Origin: Pseudomonas putida NBRC 14164
GTDB taxonomy: Bacteria; Pseudomonadota; Gammaproteobacteria; Pseudomonadales; Pseudomonadaceae
Direction: 5' to 3'
NCBI RefSeq assembly: GCF_000412675.1
Contig: NC_021505.1
Location: 4,520,501-4,584,500, forward strand
DNA: 64,000 nucleotides
Shown here: one piece after another, positions 16,780-25,241 of the stretch
Layout of the letters: the number at the start of each line of letters is the position of its first letter
Position numbering within the stretch: position 1 is the stretch's first letter
The notes under the pieces: model-generated
Database searches by the model: none
Seen by the model: the letters and a program-made list of their open reading frames with translations, nothing else
Told to the model about the DNA's origin: nothing
Made by a program: the position numbers and the translations under genes

Positions 16780-18209
16780 CCTCGCGCTTTGGCAAACCTG
16801 GCCAGCCGCAACAGCGTGACCTTGATGAGGATCTTGATGCGCGGCACCCAGGCGTAGGAAAGCAGCGCTCGCAACGCCAGCTTTGTGTCCATACGGCACA
16901 AGGCGTCGAAGACATCCGCAGGCACCATGCTAGTGACCTTACCTGTCGGTTTCATGAAATCGAGGTTGCCCGACCACGGCAGCATGGTCGCCAGCTGGTT
17001 TTCGCTGTATTCGCCACGCTCGATGCAAGCCAGGTAGCGCGCTTTCACGGCTTCTAGCGAGTTCACCTGCTGCACGGCTTCGACCACCGGTGCACTGGGC
17101 CGCGGTTGCTCGATGCTGGCCAGCAGTTGGTCGACGCTGGCTACTTTCAGGCTGTCTGCAGGCGAATAGCCCTGAATGGGCGCAACCAACCCGACACAGC
17201 GCCGGCCCTTGAGCAGTTGTTCAGCGAACGCCGTACCGCCGGGTATAGGGTAGCTGTCCAGATAAAAGTCGGCTTTTTCCGCAAACGCCAGGTAGTCCTT
17301 GTACGGCAGGTGACGGCGGATGAAAAAGCGCGTGGGGTAACGCAGCTTCACTGTCCACCACCAGGTGTTGGTCAGCGGGTTGGCACCAATGATCCAGCAC
17401 TCGGCGTTCGGGAACCTGTCGAGAATAGCCGTGATCGACGGGCGCATGTCCAGGCCGCCATGGGGCTTGTACTTGGCCGCCGAGGCGGCACTGAACACCT
17501 TGATCCGCTCATGCGCGGGCGCGGCGTCCGGCACTTTTGCGCCGCTGGTTTCAATCGGTATCGCCAGGAAGCTCTTCTGGCAGGCGAGGTGTTTTTTCTT
17601 GTCGAGGTGGTGCCCGTAGGCGCTGATCTCGAAATACACATCAGCCACTGAAGCGCCGAAACTGAACACATGGTCGGCGTGGTTGACGAAATACACCGTC
17701 ACCGCAGCGCCACGCTGCTGCTTCAGCAGGCCACAGGCGACCGTGGTGATGATGTCGTCAGGGTGAATGTGCAGCACCACCTTGTCGTACCGGGCAAGGG
17801 TGTCGACGATGGATTGCAGCCGCGCGCACGGGTCATCACCCCGCGCCACTTCGATGTGGGCGAAGTAGTCATTCAGACGTTCGATTACCTGGGGTTTGGC
17901 GCTGCGCGCCACCAGCAGGTCCACGGGGCCCTCGTGCATGTGCGCCAGCCGCTCCATCAAACGGGTGTGCCCGCCTTGCAGATAGGGTTCGCTGACCACG
18001 TGCAGGCAGCCCCGGGATGTGCCGCTGGCGACCGGTACTCTGACCAGGCTGGTGCACTGGGCTACCAGATGGCGCTCCAGCGCTGCGGCCTCGTAGATGT
18101 CCAGGTCCACGGCCCACAGCAGTGCACCATAGACTTGCGCCTGAGCCAAAGCCGGCCCTGGTGCTGCCTTCAGTATCCGGGCGTGCAGCTGCTCAACCAC
18201 TTGCTTCAT
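16776..18209 (-). CDS. GT-B glycosyltransferase-like protein with an OGT/SPINDLY-like donor region
   Basis: A 477-residue protein without the standard GT4 signature. Residues 76-90 (YLQGGHTRLMERLAH) resemble an acceptor-side GGHTR loop, and 175-186 (VNHADHVFSFGA) a recognised loop of unclassified GT-B proteins. Residues 317-330 (LDSYPIPGGTAFAE) resemble the D-x-x-P-x-x-G-G-T segment of O-GlcNAc-transferase/SPINDLY donor domains. No membrane helix or signal is obvious. It lies three bases after wzx and overlaps wzy, so it probably acts in repeat-unit assembly. Family assignment is by eye only. Confidence 0.62.
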   Translation of the reverse strand: MKQVVEQLHARILKAAPGPALAQAQVYGALLWAVDLDIYEAAALERHLVAQCTSLVRVPVASGTSRGCLHVVSEPYLQGGHTRLMERLAHMHEGPVDLLVARSAKPQVIERLNDYFAHIEVARGDDPCARLQSIVDTLARYDKVVLHIHPDDIITTVACGLLKQQRGAAVTVYFVNHADHVFSFGASVADVYFEISAYGHHLDKKKHLACQKSFLAIPIETSGAKVPDAAPAHERIKVFSAASAAKYKPHGGLDMRPSITAILDRFPNAECWIIGANPLTNTWWWTVKLRYPTRFFIRRHLPYKDYLAFAEKADFYLDSYPIPGGTAFAEQLLKGRRCVGLVAPIQGYSPADSLKVASVDQLLASIEQPRPSAPVVEAVQQVNSLEAVKARYLACIERGEYSENQLATMLPWSGNLDFMKPTGKVTSMVPADVFDALCRMDTKLALRALLSYAWVPRIKILIKVTLLRLARFAKARG

Positions 18210-18212
18210 TGC

Positions 18213-19493
18213 TCAGCTCCGTGCCGAATCAGCGACAATCGACGACAAACGCCGGTAAACCGTGAAATACATGACGATTGCGTACAACAGGTAATTAACC
18301 GCGTAGGCAAGTGTGACCTTCTCATACCCCCAGAGTTGCGTGAGGTACACGGTCAGGGCGTAAAGCGACAAAGTGGCGAGGATTTCCGTCACCAGGTACA
18401 GCCGCGTCAAGGCCTTGCCCAGCATCAGGTAGGCCATCAGCCAGCTGGCGATCTTCAGGCTGTCGCCCACCATCTGCCAGGCGAACAGCTCGCGCATGGG
18501 TAGGAACGATTCGGAGAACAGCACCTGGATGATGAAGTCGCGCAGCAGGTAGATGATCAGCCCGGCCACTATGGTCATGGGCAGGATCAGCTTGTAGCCC
18601 TGCAGAATCTCCCTGCGCAGCTCACCGGCATCCTTCAGTTCGGACAACCGCGGCAGGTAATACACCGCCAGGGTGGTGGTAATCAGCATGAGGTACGCCG
18701 AACTCAGGCGCCACATGGCTTCCCAGTATCCCGCTTGCTCCCAGCCAAAGGTATTGCCCAGGTAGTCCCGCAGGAACACGTGGCAAACCGGCAGGGAACA
18801 GGCCGTGACCACGGCCATCAGCGCAAACTTCGACAGCCGCCTCAGGGCCTGACGGTCCAGCCCGCCAAAAAAGTCGCCAAGGTGGAACCAGGGCGTGCGC
18901 ATGCAGATAACCAGGGTGGCCACGAAGCTCAGCGACTGATACACCGCCAGCGCCACAAGCGCACCGTACAGCCCAAGCTGGATGGTCAACGCACAGGTGA
19001 CCACCAGCGAAATGAGGCTGCCGAGGATATTGGCCAGCACATAGCGGGGCACATCCTTCTTGCCGTTGAGCACGCCAAGCAATAACGAGTTGAAGGCAAA
19101 GAACACCAGCGTGGCGGCAAACCAGACCAGCACCGACGCCAGCGATTCGTCATTGAAAAACCAGCTGGCCAAGGGCTTGCGCAGTCCCATGATCAGTACT
19201 GCGAGCAGCAGCGAAACCACCACCGACAGCGTGCCGGCGGTTCTCCATATCTTGCGCTGCTCGTCGGGCTGTTCGGCGAATTCCGCCGTGTACTTGGTAA
19301 CGCCGGTGCTGACGGCACCACTGGCCAGAGTGGTGAACATGGTCACCGCATTCTGCAGCTGGCCGATGGCCGCGTAACCGGCCGGCCCCACATACAGGGC
19401 CAGCACTTTGTTAAGGCCAAGCAAGGTGGCCATCTTTACCGCAACCGCTATCGCATTGAGAAGACTAGTTCTGATCAGGGTCATACCTGGCAC
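18213..19493 (-). CDS. wzx: O-antigen flippase Wzx (WzxE-like)
   Basis: A MATE/MOP-superfamily exporter of about 12 helices that flips undecaprenyl-linked repeat units across the inner membrane. The opening LIRTSLLNAIAVAVKMATLLGLNK and YVGPAGYAAIGQLQN, then GVTKYTAEF, resemble WzxE of enterobacterial common antigen, whose substrate also contains a 4-amino sugar. The start is either GTG 19493, directly after the aminotransferase stop, or ATG 19484; neither has a good Shine-Dalgarno. It follows the Fuc3NAc/Qui3NAc genes and precedes the GT-B protein by three bases. Confidence 0.9.
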   Translation of the reverse strand: MPGMTLIRTSLLNAIAVAVKMATLLGLNKVLALYVGPAGYAAIGQLQNAVTMFTTLASGAVSTGVTKYTAEFAEQPDEQRKIWRTAGTLSVVVSLLLAVLIMGLRKPLASWFFNDESLASVLVWFAATLVFFAFNSLLLGVLNGKKDVPRYVLANILGSLISLVVTCALTIQLGLYGALVALAVYQSLSFVATLVICMRTPWFHLGDFFGGLDRQALRRLSKFALMAVVTACSLPVCHVFLRDYLGNTFGWEQAGYWEAMWRLSSAYLMLITTTLAVYYLPRLSELKDAGELRREILQGYKLILPMTIVAGLIIYLLRDFIIQVLFSESFLPMRELFAWQMVGDSLKIASWLMAYLMLGKALTRLYLVTEILATLSLYALTVYLTQLWGYEKVTLAYAVNYLLYAIVMYFTVYRRLSSIVADSARS

Positions 19494-20600
19494 TCAAGGA
19501 CGCGAAAAGCTGTTGCAGGCGTCAATGACGTGCTGGATAGAGGCCACGGTCAGGGTCGGGTCCATGGGCAGGCTCAGTACCTGCTCATGCAGCCGCTCGG
19601 TCAGCGGTAGCGAAAGGTCGGCCAACTGCGGGTAAGCCTGCTGCCGATGCGGCGGTATCGGGTAGTGCACCAGCGTTTGCACGCCCTGTTGAGCCAGATG
19701 CTGCTGCAACTGCTCACGGCATTCACTTCTCACCACAAACAGGTGCCAGGCGTGCTGGCCGGCGACGCCCGGGTCGGGCAACTGGATCGCCGGGTTGTCG
19801 ATGCCGGCCAGATACTGCTGCGCAACTTGCTGGCGCAGGCGGGTTTCGTTGTCCAGGTACGCCAGCTTGACGCTCAACAACGCAGCTTGCAGTTCGTCCA
19901 GGCGGCTGTTGACCCCTTGGTACATGTTCATGTACTTCACATGCGAACCATAGTTGCGCAGCGATTTCAGGGTGTCGGCCAACGCATCGTCGTTGGTGGT
20001 GACTGCACCGGCGTCACCCAGCGCGCCAAGGTTCTTGCCTGGGTAGAAGCTGAAGCCCGAGGCATCGCCCCACGCCCCTGCCCGGCGCCCATCCAGCTCG
20101 GCACCGTGCGACTGGGCAGAATCCTCAAGCACCAGCAGGCCATGCTCCGCGGCGAATGCGTTGATCGCCGGCATGTCGGCCAGCCGACCGTACAAGTGCA
20201 CCGGCATGATCACACGGGTACGCGGGGTTAGCGCTTGCGCCAGGTTGTGCGCGCCCAGGTTGAAGCTGCCTTCATCAGGCTCCACCAGCACGGGTACCAG
20301 TTTGTTCTCGGTAATCGCCAGGATGGTTGCAATGTAGGTGTTGGCAGGTACCAGTACCTCGTCGCCCTCGGCGATACGCCCCAACAGCTTCCAGGCCCGC
20401 AAGGTCAGGGTCAGTGCGTCCAGGCCGTTGGCCACGCCGATGCAGTGCTTTACCCCGCAGTAGCTGGCGAACTGGGTTTCAAACTGCTTGAGCTTCTCGC
20501 CCATGATGTACCAGCCCGAGTCGATGACCTCGGTGCAGGCATCGATCAACGCCTGACGGTATTGCGCATTCACACCTTGCAGATCGAGAAACTTAACCAT
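19494..20600 (-). CDS. DegT/DnrJ/EryC1 sugar aminotransferase (FdtB/QdtB-like)
   Basis: A PLP-dependent aminotransferase predicted to add the 3-amino group to a dTDP-3-keto-6-deoxyhexose. The 368 residues contain VPANTYIATILAI, LEDSAQSHGA (residues 159-168) and FSFYPGKNLGALGD with the PLP lysine at 189, then NYGSHVKYMNMYQGVNSRLDELQAA. It sits directly after the ketoisomerase-containing fusion and the acyltransferase, the order expected for FdtA-FdtC-FdtB. Its ATG overlaps the acyltransferase stop by eight bases. Homologous 4-aminotransferases exist, so position specificity comes from context. Confidence 0.87.
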   Translation of the reverse strand: MVKFLDLQGVNAQYRQALIDACTEVIDSGWYIMGEKLKQFETQFASYCGVKHCIGVANGLDALTLTLRAWKLLGRIAEGDEVLVPANTYIATILAITENKLVPVLVEPDEGSFNLGAHNLAQALTPRTRVIMPVHLYGRLADMPAINAFAAEHGLLVLEDSAQSHGAELDGRRAGAWGDASGFSFYPGKNLGALGDAGAVTTNDDALADTLKSLRNYGSHVKYMNMYQGVNSRLDELQAALLSVKLAYLDNETRLRQQVAQQYLAGIDNPAIQLPDPGVAGQHAWHLFVVRSECREQLQQHLAQQGVQTLVHYPIPPHRQQAYPQLADLSLPLTERLHEQVLSLPMDPTLTVASIQHVIDACNSFSRP

Positions 20601-21063
20601 TGCGGTCTATCACCCTGATAATTTTTGCTGGATTCCCTACAACAACGGCATAAGGCGGGACGTCTTTGGTCACCACTGCCCCTGCGCCCACCATCGCATA
20701 CTCGCCAACGACAATACCTGGCAGCAAGGTTGCATTGGCACCAATGCTGGCGCCACGCTCTAGCGTAATACCGTTGAATTGCTCCGGGTAAACCTTGGAG
20801 CGCGGCATCGCGTCATTGGTAAAGGTGGCATTGGGGCCGATGAACACGTCATCGGCAATGCGGGTACCGTCCCACAGGTAAACACCGGACTTCACCGTCA
20901 CGTTATCACCCAGCACCACATCCCCTTCAATCAGGGTATGCGCACAGATGTTGCAATTACGCCCGATCTGCGCACCTTTCATGATCACCACGAATTGCCA
21001 CACCCGGGTGCCTTCACCGATGAAGTCGCTTTTCACATCGGCCAGTTGATGAATGCTAGGCAT
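20593..21063 (-). CDS. Hexapeptide N-acetyltransferase (FdtC/QdtC/WbpD-like)
   Basis: A 156-residue left-handed beta-helix transferase predicted to N-acetylate the dTDP-3-amino-3,6-dideoxyhexose. Repeats such as IGRNCNICAHTLIEGDVVLG and VKSGVYLWDGTRIADDVFIG, the loop FTNDAMPRSKVYPEQF, and the end VVGNPAKIIRVI match the WbpD/FdtC group. The start ATG overlaps the end of the RmlC-FdtA fusion by eight bases, and the stop overlaps the aminotransferase start. The cofactor is presumably acetyl-CoA. Confidence 0.87.
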   Translation of the reverse strand: MPSIHQLADVKSDFIGEGTRVWQFVVIMKGAQIGRNCNICAHTLIEGDVVLGDNVTVKSGVYLWDGTRIADDVFIGPNATFTNDAMPRSKVYPEQFNGITLERGASIGANATLLPGIVVGEYAMVGAGAVVTKDVPPYAVVVGNPAKIIRVIDRNG

Positions 21064-22027
21064 TGCGCTTCAGCTCCGTGAACGAGGTGTAGTCACGAAT
21101 GTAGTCGGCCTCGTCGTAATGGGCGTCGGCCAGTACCAGCAGCACGCAGTCCGGGCTGAAATCATGCATTTCGTGCCAGACCATGGGCGGAATCAGGATG
21201 CCCTTGTTGAACGCGTCCAGCCAATGGTCTGTGCGGGTGGTGCCATCATCCATGACCATCCGGCAACGCCCTGACACGCAGATTGCCAGCTGATTGAGTG
21301 CCTTGTGGGCGTGGAAGCCACGGGAAACCCCTGGCAGCGTTTCGGTCAGGTAATACACGCGCTGTATGGCGAACGGTACATTATCCAAGGCTTGCAGGGC
21401 TACCAACTGGCCACGATGATCACCCAGCACCTTGAACAGCTCAGTCTGGGCAAGCGCCCCTTCCTCTGCAACGTTCAGGTGGTGGCGGAACGACGGGGCC
21501 TGGTTATCCTTCTCGCTGACAATGAGGCCGTCGCGCATTGGCCATTCAATCGCCAGGTCGGGGTCATCCCAATGGATACTGCCTTCGGCATCCTTGTTGT
21601 ACACATCCGTGGTCTTGTACAGAAAATGTGTTTCGTCCTCGAGGGCGATAAACCCGTGCGCGAACCCTTCGGGAATCCACAGCATGCGGTTATTGTGTTC
21701 GGTCAGCTCAACACCTACCCACTGCCCGAACGTCGGAGAGCCAGGGCGGATATCGACCGCCACGTCATAGGCCGCACCACGCACTACCCTCACCAGCTTG
21801 CCCTGGGCATTCGGCGAACGCTGGAAGTGCAGCCCGCGCAGCACACCGCGATGAGACATCGAGTGGTTGTCCTGGACGAACGCACGGGGCTTGCTCAAGC
21901 CCAGCTCAAGCAATGCGCCATGAAAGCGTGTTTCATTGAAGGTTTCCGTGAACCACCCGCGATCATCCTCGTACACGGCGGGCTCGACTATGACTACATC
22001 GGGAATGTTCGTTTGAACAAGCTTCAT
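21056..22027 (-). CDS. Fusion: dTDP-4-keto-6-deoxyglucose 3,5-epimerase (RmlC) + 3,4-ketoisomerase (FdtA/QdtA)
   Basis: A 323-residue protein with two cupin domains. Residues 1-180 align with RmlC over its full length: GVLRGLHFQ with catalytic His67, LYKTTDVY with Tyr137, and SEKD with Asp174, which by position match His63, Tyr133 and Asp170 of Salmonella RmlC. Residues 195-323 are a FdtA/QdtA/WxcM-C ketoisomerase: RVYYLTETLPGVSRGFHAHK with the His239/His241 pair, then LAICVSGRCRMVMDDG. Both domains use the RmlB product, one towards rhamnose and the other towards a 3-amino sugar. It is the only epimerase in the window. FdtA and QdtA differ in C4 stereochemistry, which I cannot assign. Confidence 0.9.
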   Translation of the reverse strand: MKLVQTNIPDVVIVEPAVYEDDRGWFTETFNETRFHGALLELGLSKPRAFVQDNHSMSHRGVLRGLHFQRSPNAQGKLVRVVRGAAYDVAVDIRPGSPTFGQWVGVELTEHNNRMLWIPEGFAHGFIALEDETHFLYKTTDVYNKDAEGSIHWDDPDLAIEWPMRDGLIVSEKDNQAPSFRHHLNVAEEGALAQTELFKVLGDHRGQLVALQALDNVPFAIQRVYYLTETLPGVSRGFHAHKALNQLAICVSGRCRMVMDDGTTRTDHWLDAFNKGILIPPMVWHEMHDFSPDCVLLVLADAHYDEADYIRDYTSFTELKRNA

Positions 22028-22157
22028 CGGTAAACCTTTGGCATGATTTTTTGTCGGGGCCAGTCGCGCCGCCCCCCTTTATTAGTGCAGTTTCACCGTT
22101 TGCACGGCAAATGTCTCGCGCAAAATGTGGCGTGCGCGATGCTGTTCGTTTCCCGGG

Positions 22158-23204
22158 TCAGGCCCGGCGTCTTTGCAAATTCTGTACGGCATATCTCAGG
22201 GTAGCGATCAGGCAACCCAGGCTCAGGCCAACAATCACACCCAAGGCAACGATCAAGTTCCGCTTAGGTTTAATCGGTACATCGGGTTGTTCTATCGTGC
22301 CGTCAAGCTGATACACACTTACATTACGCTTCGCGGCAACCAGCCCTTGGTAAAACTGCTTTCTGGTTTTTATTTCGCTGAGTTCAGGAATGAACGGGTC
22401 TTCACTTTTACGTTGCTGCAAATTGGCAATCTCGGCAGCCAACGCCTTGCTGCCACGCATGTAAGTCAGCTCGCCATCCATTTTTGACGACAACGCCTTG
22501 GAGATTTCGCCGTTTATCAGCGGGGGGTTTTCAAGGCCAATGGCATTGGCAATACGCAGTGCCTCTTGCAAGCGGGTAATCTTGTCTTCACGTTGTCGCT
22601 GGCCGTTCTCACGCAGGTTGTCGAGTTCCAGCTGCAACGCGTTTGCGCGGACATCGGCCTCTCGGGTGGCATCCTGCAACAGCTCGGCTTTGGCGGCGGT
22701 GCTGGCCTTCTCGACATAGGCAGCAGCCCACTGTGAAGCCACGACAGGATCACGCCCACGGAAGGCGACATAGGCACGCGGCGGCTCACCTGCCAGTTGC
22801 ACGACATCAAAGGAGCCATTGAACGCGGCATACAATGCACCTTGCGTCCCCTGCCCCGCAACCGCGGAAGGCAAGTAAACTTCCTTGAAGAACTGACGAC
22901 GCAGGGTTTCACCATTCAAATGTTCGACGAAGATATCAAAAACCTTACGCGACGTGAAAGGCTCCAACCCAGTCTGGCTGGTACGGCCATAGTTGAGATC
23001 GGCGATATCACTGGTCGCCGGTGCTGCCAGAAATACTTTGGCCTCGTAAACCGGTTTCGCCAACAGCGCATAAGCCAGTGCAACTGCAGTGACTACAAGC
23101 GCTACCAGAAAGATGAGAAGCTTTTGCCGCCACACCCCTTCCAGAAACTCCAACAGGTCAACTTCTTCACTTTCGTTACTGCGGCGCTCAAGGTCATTGC
23201 GCAT
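22158..23204 (-). CDS. wzz: Chain-length determinant Wzz
   Basis: An inner-membrane polysaccharide co-polymerase that sets O-antigen modal length. The 348 residues have a cytoplasmic tail, a first membrane helix near 29-50, a periplasmic coiled region rich in Glu, Gln and Arg, and a proline-marked second helix (PIKPKRNLIVALGVIVGLSL) close to the C-terminus. ATG 23204 (MRNDLERRSNE) has AAGGA upstream; a GTG 20 codons earlier (23264) has no Shine-Dalgarno. It is first of the O-antigen genes, as in P. aeruginosa where wzz follows ihfB. About 130 bases without a gene separate it from the fusion gene. Confidence 0.93.
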   Translation of the reverse strand: MRNDLERRSNESEEVDLLEFLEGVWRQKLLIFLVALVVTAVALAYALLAKPVYEAKVFLAAPATSDIADLNYGRTSQTGLEPFTSRKVFDIFVEHLNGETLRRQFFKEVYLPSAVAGQGTQGALYAAFNGSFDVVQLAGEPPRAYVAFRGRDPVVASQWAAAYVEKASTAAKAELLQDATREADVRANALQLELDNLRENGQRQREDKITRLQEALRIANAIGLENPPLINGEISKALSSKMDGELTYMRGSKALAAEIANLQQRKSEDPFIPELSEIKTRKQFYQGLVAAKRNVSVYQLDGTIEQPDVPIKPKRNLIVALGVIVGLSLGCLIATLRYAVQNLQRRRA

Positions 23205-23425
23205 TTCTTGTGTTTTTCCTTGGGTCTGACTGTGTACACGGTTTCTGGCATACCAAAACATCACGAGCGACTGCCCGGAACCCGACCAGGCGCACGCCTC
23301 TTGAGTGTAGCGGCATTATGCCAACATCTTACACATCCAGCGCCAGGGTTAGTCGCAGTAGATAAACGCTAGCGTGATTAGTTCCCGCCTTGCGTCGGCC
23401 AGCACTCCATACTCAGACCAAGGGT

Positions 23426-24856
23426 TCAGGGTATGCAGACCTCCAGCCCAGCACCCTCGCGCGCGGCGCGCTGCATCAGGGCTTTTTTCAACGTGGTTTT
23501 CGCGGCTTTTTCGCCATGCACCAGCAGCACCTTGCCTGGCTGCACCGGGCCACCGAGCGCGAACTGCAGCAAGCCTGCCTGATCAGCGTGCGCCGAGTAC
23601 CCTGACAGCGTCATGACCTTCGCCCGCACCTCATACATCTGGCCATCCAGATCGATCTGCACAACCCCATCTGCGCCTTCGCCGGCCTGTATCATCGCCC
23701 CTGGCGTGCCCTTGGCCTGATACCCCACAAACATCACCTCATGCCGCGCACCCCCCAGCATGGCCTTGAGGTAATTGACAATACGCCCACCCGAGCACAT
23801 GCCATTGCCGGCAATCACGATCGCAGGCCGGCCGGTGCTCTTGAGGTAGTTGACCACCTGCTGGTGTCGGGCATGGGAGTCCACGCTGATCAGTTGGCTG
23901 AACCCCAGGGGGTCGCGCCCTTCTGCAAGGCGCGTCCTGGCCTCGACATTCCAGTAGTCGTGCAGCTCCCGGTACACGCTGGTGATGCGTTGAGCCAGGG
24001 GTGAGTCGAGGATGATGGGCAACTGCGACCAGTCGAGCGGGTCGCCATCAGGCCGGGGACCAGCGCCGCCCAACAAAGCCTTGCGATGAAGGATGTCTTC
24101 GAGCTCGTATAACAGCTCCTGGGTGCGCCCCAGGCTAAAAGCCGGGATGAGGATGGTACCTTTGTCGCCCAAGGCGCGATCGATGGCGGCTTTCAGCCGC
24201 TGCCTGCGGTCGCCGGCCCGCGCATGCAGGCGGTCGCCATAGGTGCTTTCCAGCACCAGTACGTCGGCACGCTCCGGGGGCTGGACCGGGCGCAGCAACG
24301 GGTTGCCACAGGCACCCAGGTCGCCCGAAAACACATAGCGGGTATTGGCTAGCTCATGCTGCATGTCGCACTCGACATACGCCGAACCCAGCAGATGCCC
24401 GGCGCGCTGCAGGCGAATACGGCAAACCAGGCCAGGGCACTCGACCACCGCGTGCCACCGCTCAAAAGGCAGCGGCACGATAAGCTCACGGATGAAATCG
24501 ATGTACCGCGCCACCTGCGCAGGCTCGCTGCTGATGCTCAGCTTATAGGCATCTTCCAGTACCAGCGGCAGCAGCCGGGCGGATGGCTCGCTGCACAGGA
24601 TAGGGCCGCGATAGCCGGCGGCCAGCAGCGCAGGAATGCGGCCAACGTGGTCGAGATGAACATGGGTAACAACCAGGGCCTGGATGCCCTGTATGTCGAA
24701 GCCGAGTGCCGCGCTTTCGGCACCCGGTGCAGCCTCGTTCCCCTGCTCGAGCCCGCAGTCGATCAGCAGACTGGTGGCTGGACCAAGGTGCAGTTGGTGG
24801 CAAGACCCGGTGACGCCACGGGTACCACCGTGATGGGAAAGGCTGGGGTATTCCAT
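23426..24856 (-). CDS. MBL-fold beta-CASP metallo-hydrolase, RNA-specificity type
   Basis: A predicted metal-dependent nuclease of the CPSF73/RNase J-like group. HVHLDH at the N-terminus binds two zinc ions, with FSGDLG as the later metal aspartate. The beta-CASP insert follows (LESTYGDR, IPAFSLGRTQELL, GNGMCSGGRIVNYL), and SGYSAHADQ gives the late histidine. At 476 residues it is the usual length. ATG 24856 is used; a GTG three codons upstream is possible. It sits between wzz and the LapA-domain gene on the same strand. Its RNA target is unknown and its position in the O-antigen locus does not show a functional tie. Confidence 0.88.
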   Translation of the reverse strand: MEYPSLSHHGGTRGVTGSCHQLHLGPATSLLIDCGLEQGNEAAPGAESAALGFDIQGIQALVVTHVHLDHVGRIPALLAAGYRGPILCSEPSARLLPLVLEDAYKLSISSEPAQVARYIDFIRELIVPLPFERWHAVVECPGLVCRIRLQRAGHLLGSAYVECDMQHELANTRYVFSGDLGACGNPLLRPVQPPERADVLVLESTYGDRLHARAGDRRQRLKAAIDRALGDKGTILIPAFSLGRTQELLYELEDILHRKALLGGAGPRPDGDPLDWSQLPIILDSPLAQRITSVYRELHDYWNVEARTRLAEGRDPLGFSQLISVDSHARHQQVVNYLKSTGRPAIVIAGNGMCSGGRIVNYLKAMLGGARHEVMFVGYQAKGTPGAMIQAGEGADGVVQIDLDGQMYEVRAKVMTLSGYSAHADQAGLLQFALGGPVQPGKVLLVHGEKAAKTTLKKALMQRAAREGAGLEVCIP

Positions 24857-24931
24857 GCTGCGCACACTCGCCGGGGCCGAAAATGAAGTGGGTCATTACT
24901 CCATGACGGCCGGTGCATGCATAGGTGAGAC

Positions 24932-24953
24932 TTTCCTAAGTAGGTGTAGGAAA
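24932..24953. promoter_or_regulatory. Short inverted repeat between the LapA-domain gene and the metallo-hydrolase
   Basis: TTTCCTA (24932-24938) and TAGGAAA (24947-24953) are exact complements around an 8-base spacer, just after the LapA-domain stop and about 75 nt before the metallo-hydrolase start. It could be an operator or a weak attenuator. There is no T-tract on either strand long enough for a normal terminator. Confidence 0.4.
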
Positions 24954-24958
24954 CTTCC

Positions 24959-25222
24959 TTAGTTGCTGCTCAGTGCCGCCTGACGGGCAGACTCCCTGAT
25001 CTTGCGCTTGCTGCGCTGCACGCCGTAGGCCCCCAGCAACGGCCCTACTGCCAAGCCAATGACGAGGGCGGCCAACACCAGCACGGCCACCGGCATTTCC
25101 GGTGCAGCCCAACCGAACAGGACCAGCGACACGGCTTGCTGGTTCTCCAGCACGAAGAAAAGCACCACAGCCGCCAACAGCAGCACGAACACCGCCGCCA
25201 GGGCGCGCTTGAAGTTACGCAT
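24959..25222 (-). CDS. LapA-domain (DUF1049) inner-membrane protein
   Basis: An 87-residue protein with two hydrophobic helices (AAVFVLLLAAVVLFFVLENQ near residues 9-28, and VAVLVLAALVIGLAVGPLLG near 45-64) and a short basic tail RSKRKIRESARQ. This is the layout of LapA (YciS), which in E. coli works with LapB in lipopolysaccharide assembly. ATG 25222 has AAGGAG seven bases upstream; a longer frame to 25510 is the shadow of ihfB and is rejected. It follows ihfB by 19 bases and is probably cotranscribed with it. Confidence 0.88.
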   Translation of the reverse strand: MRNFKRALAAVFVLLLAAVVLFFVLENQQAVSLVLFGWAAPEMPVAVLVLAALVIGLAVGPLLGAYGVQRSKRKIRESARQAALSSN

Positions 25223-25241
25223 CAGAATGCTCCTTGATTGC

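Noticed and set aside
23205..23425. JUMPstart/ops (RfaH) element upstream of wzz
   Set aside because: I looked for GGCGGTAGCNT on the minus strand. There is only a partial palindrome ACGCTAGCGT near 23367, which does not match.
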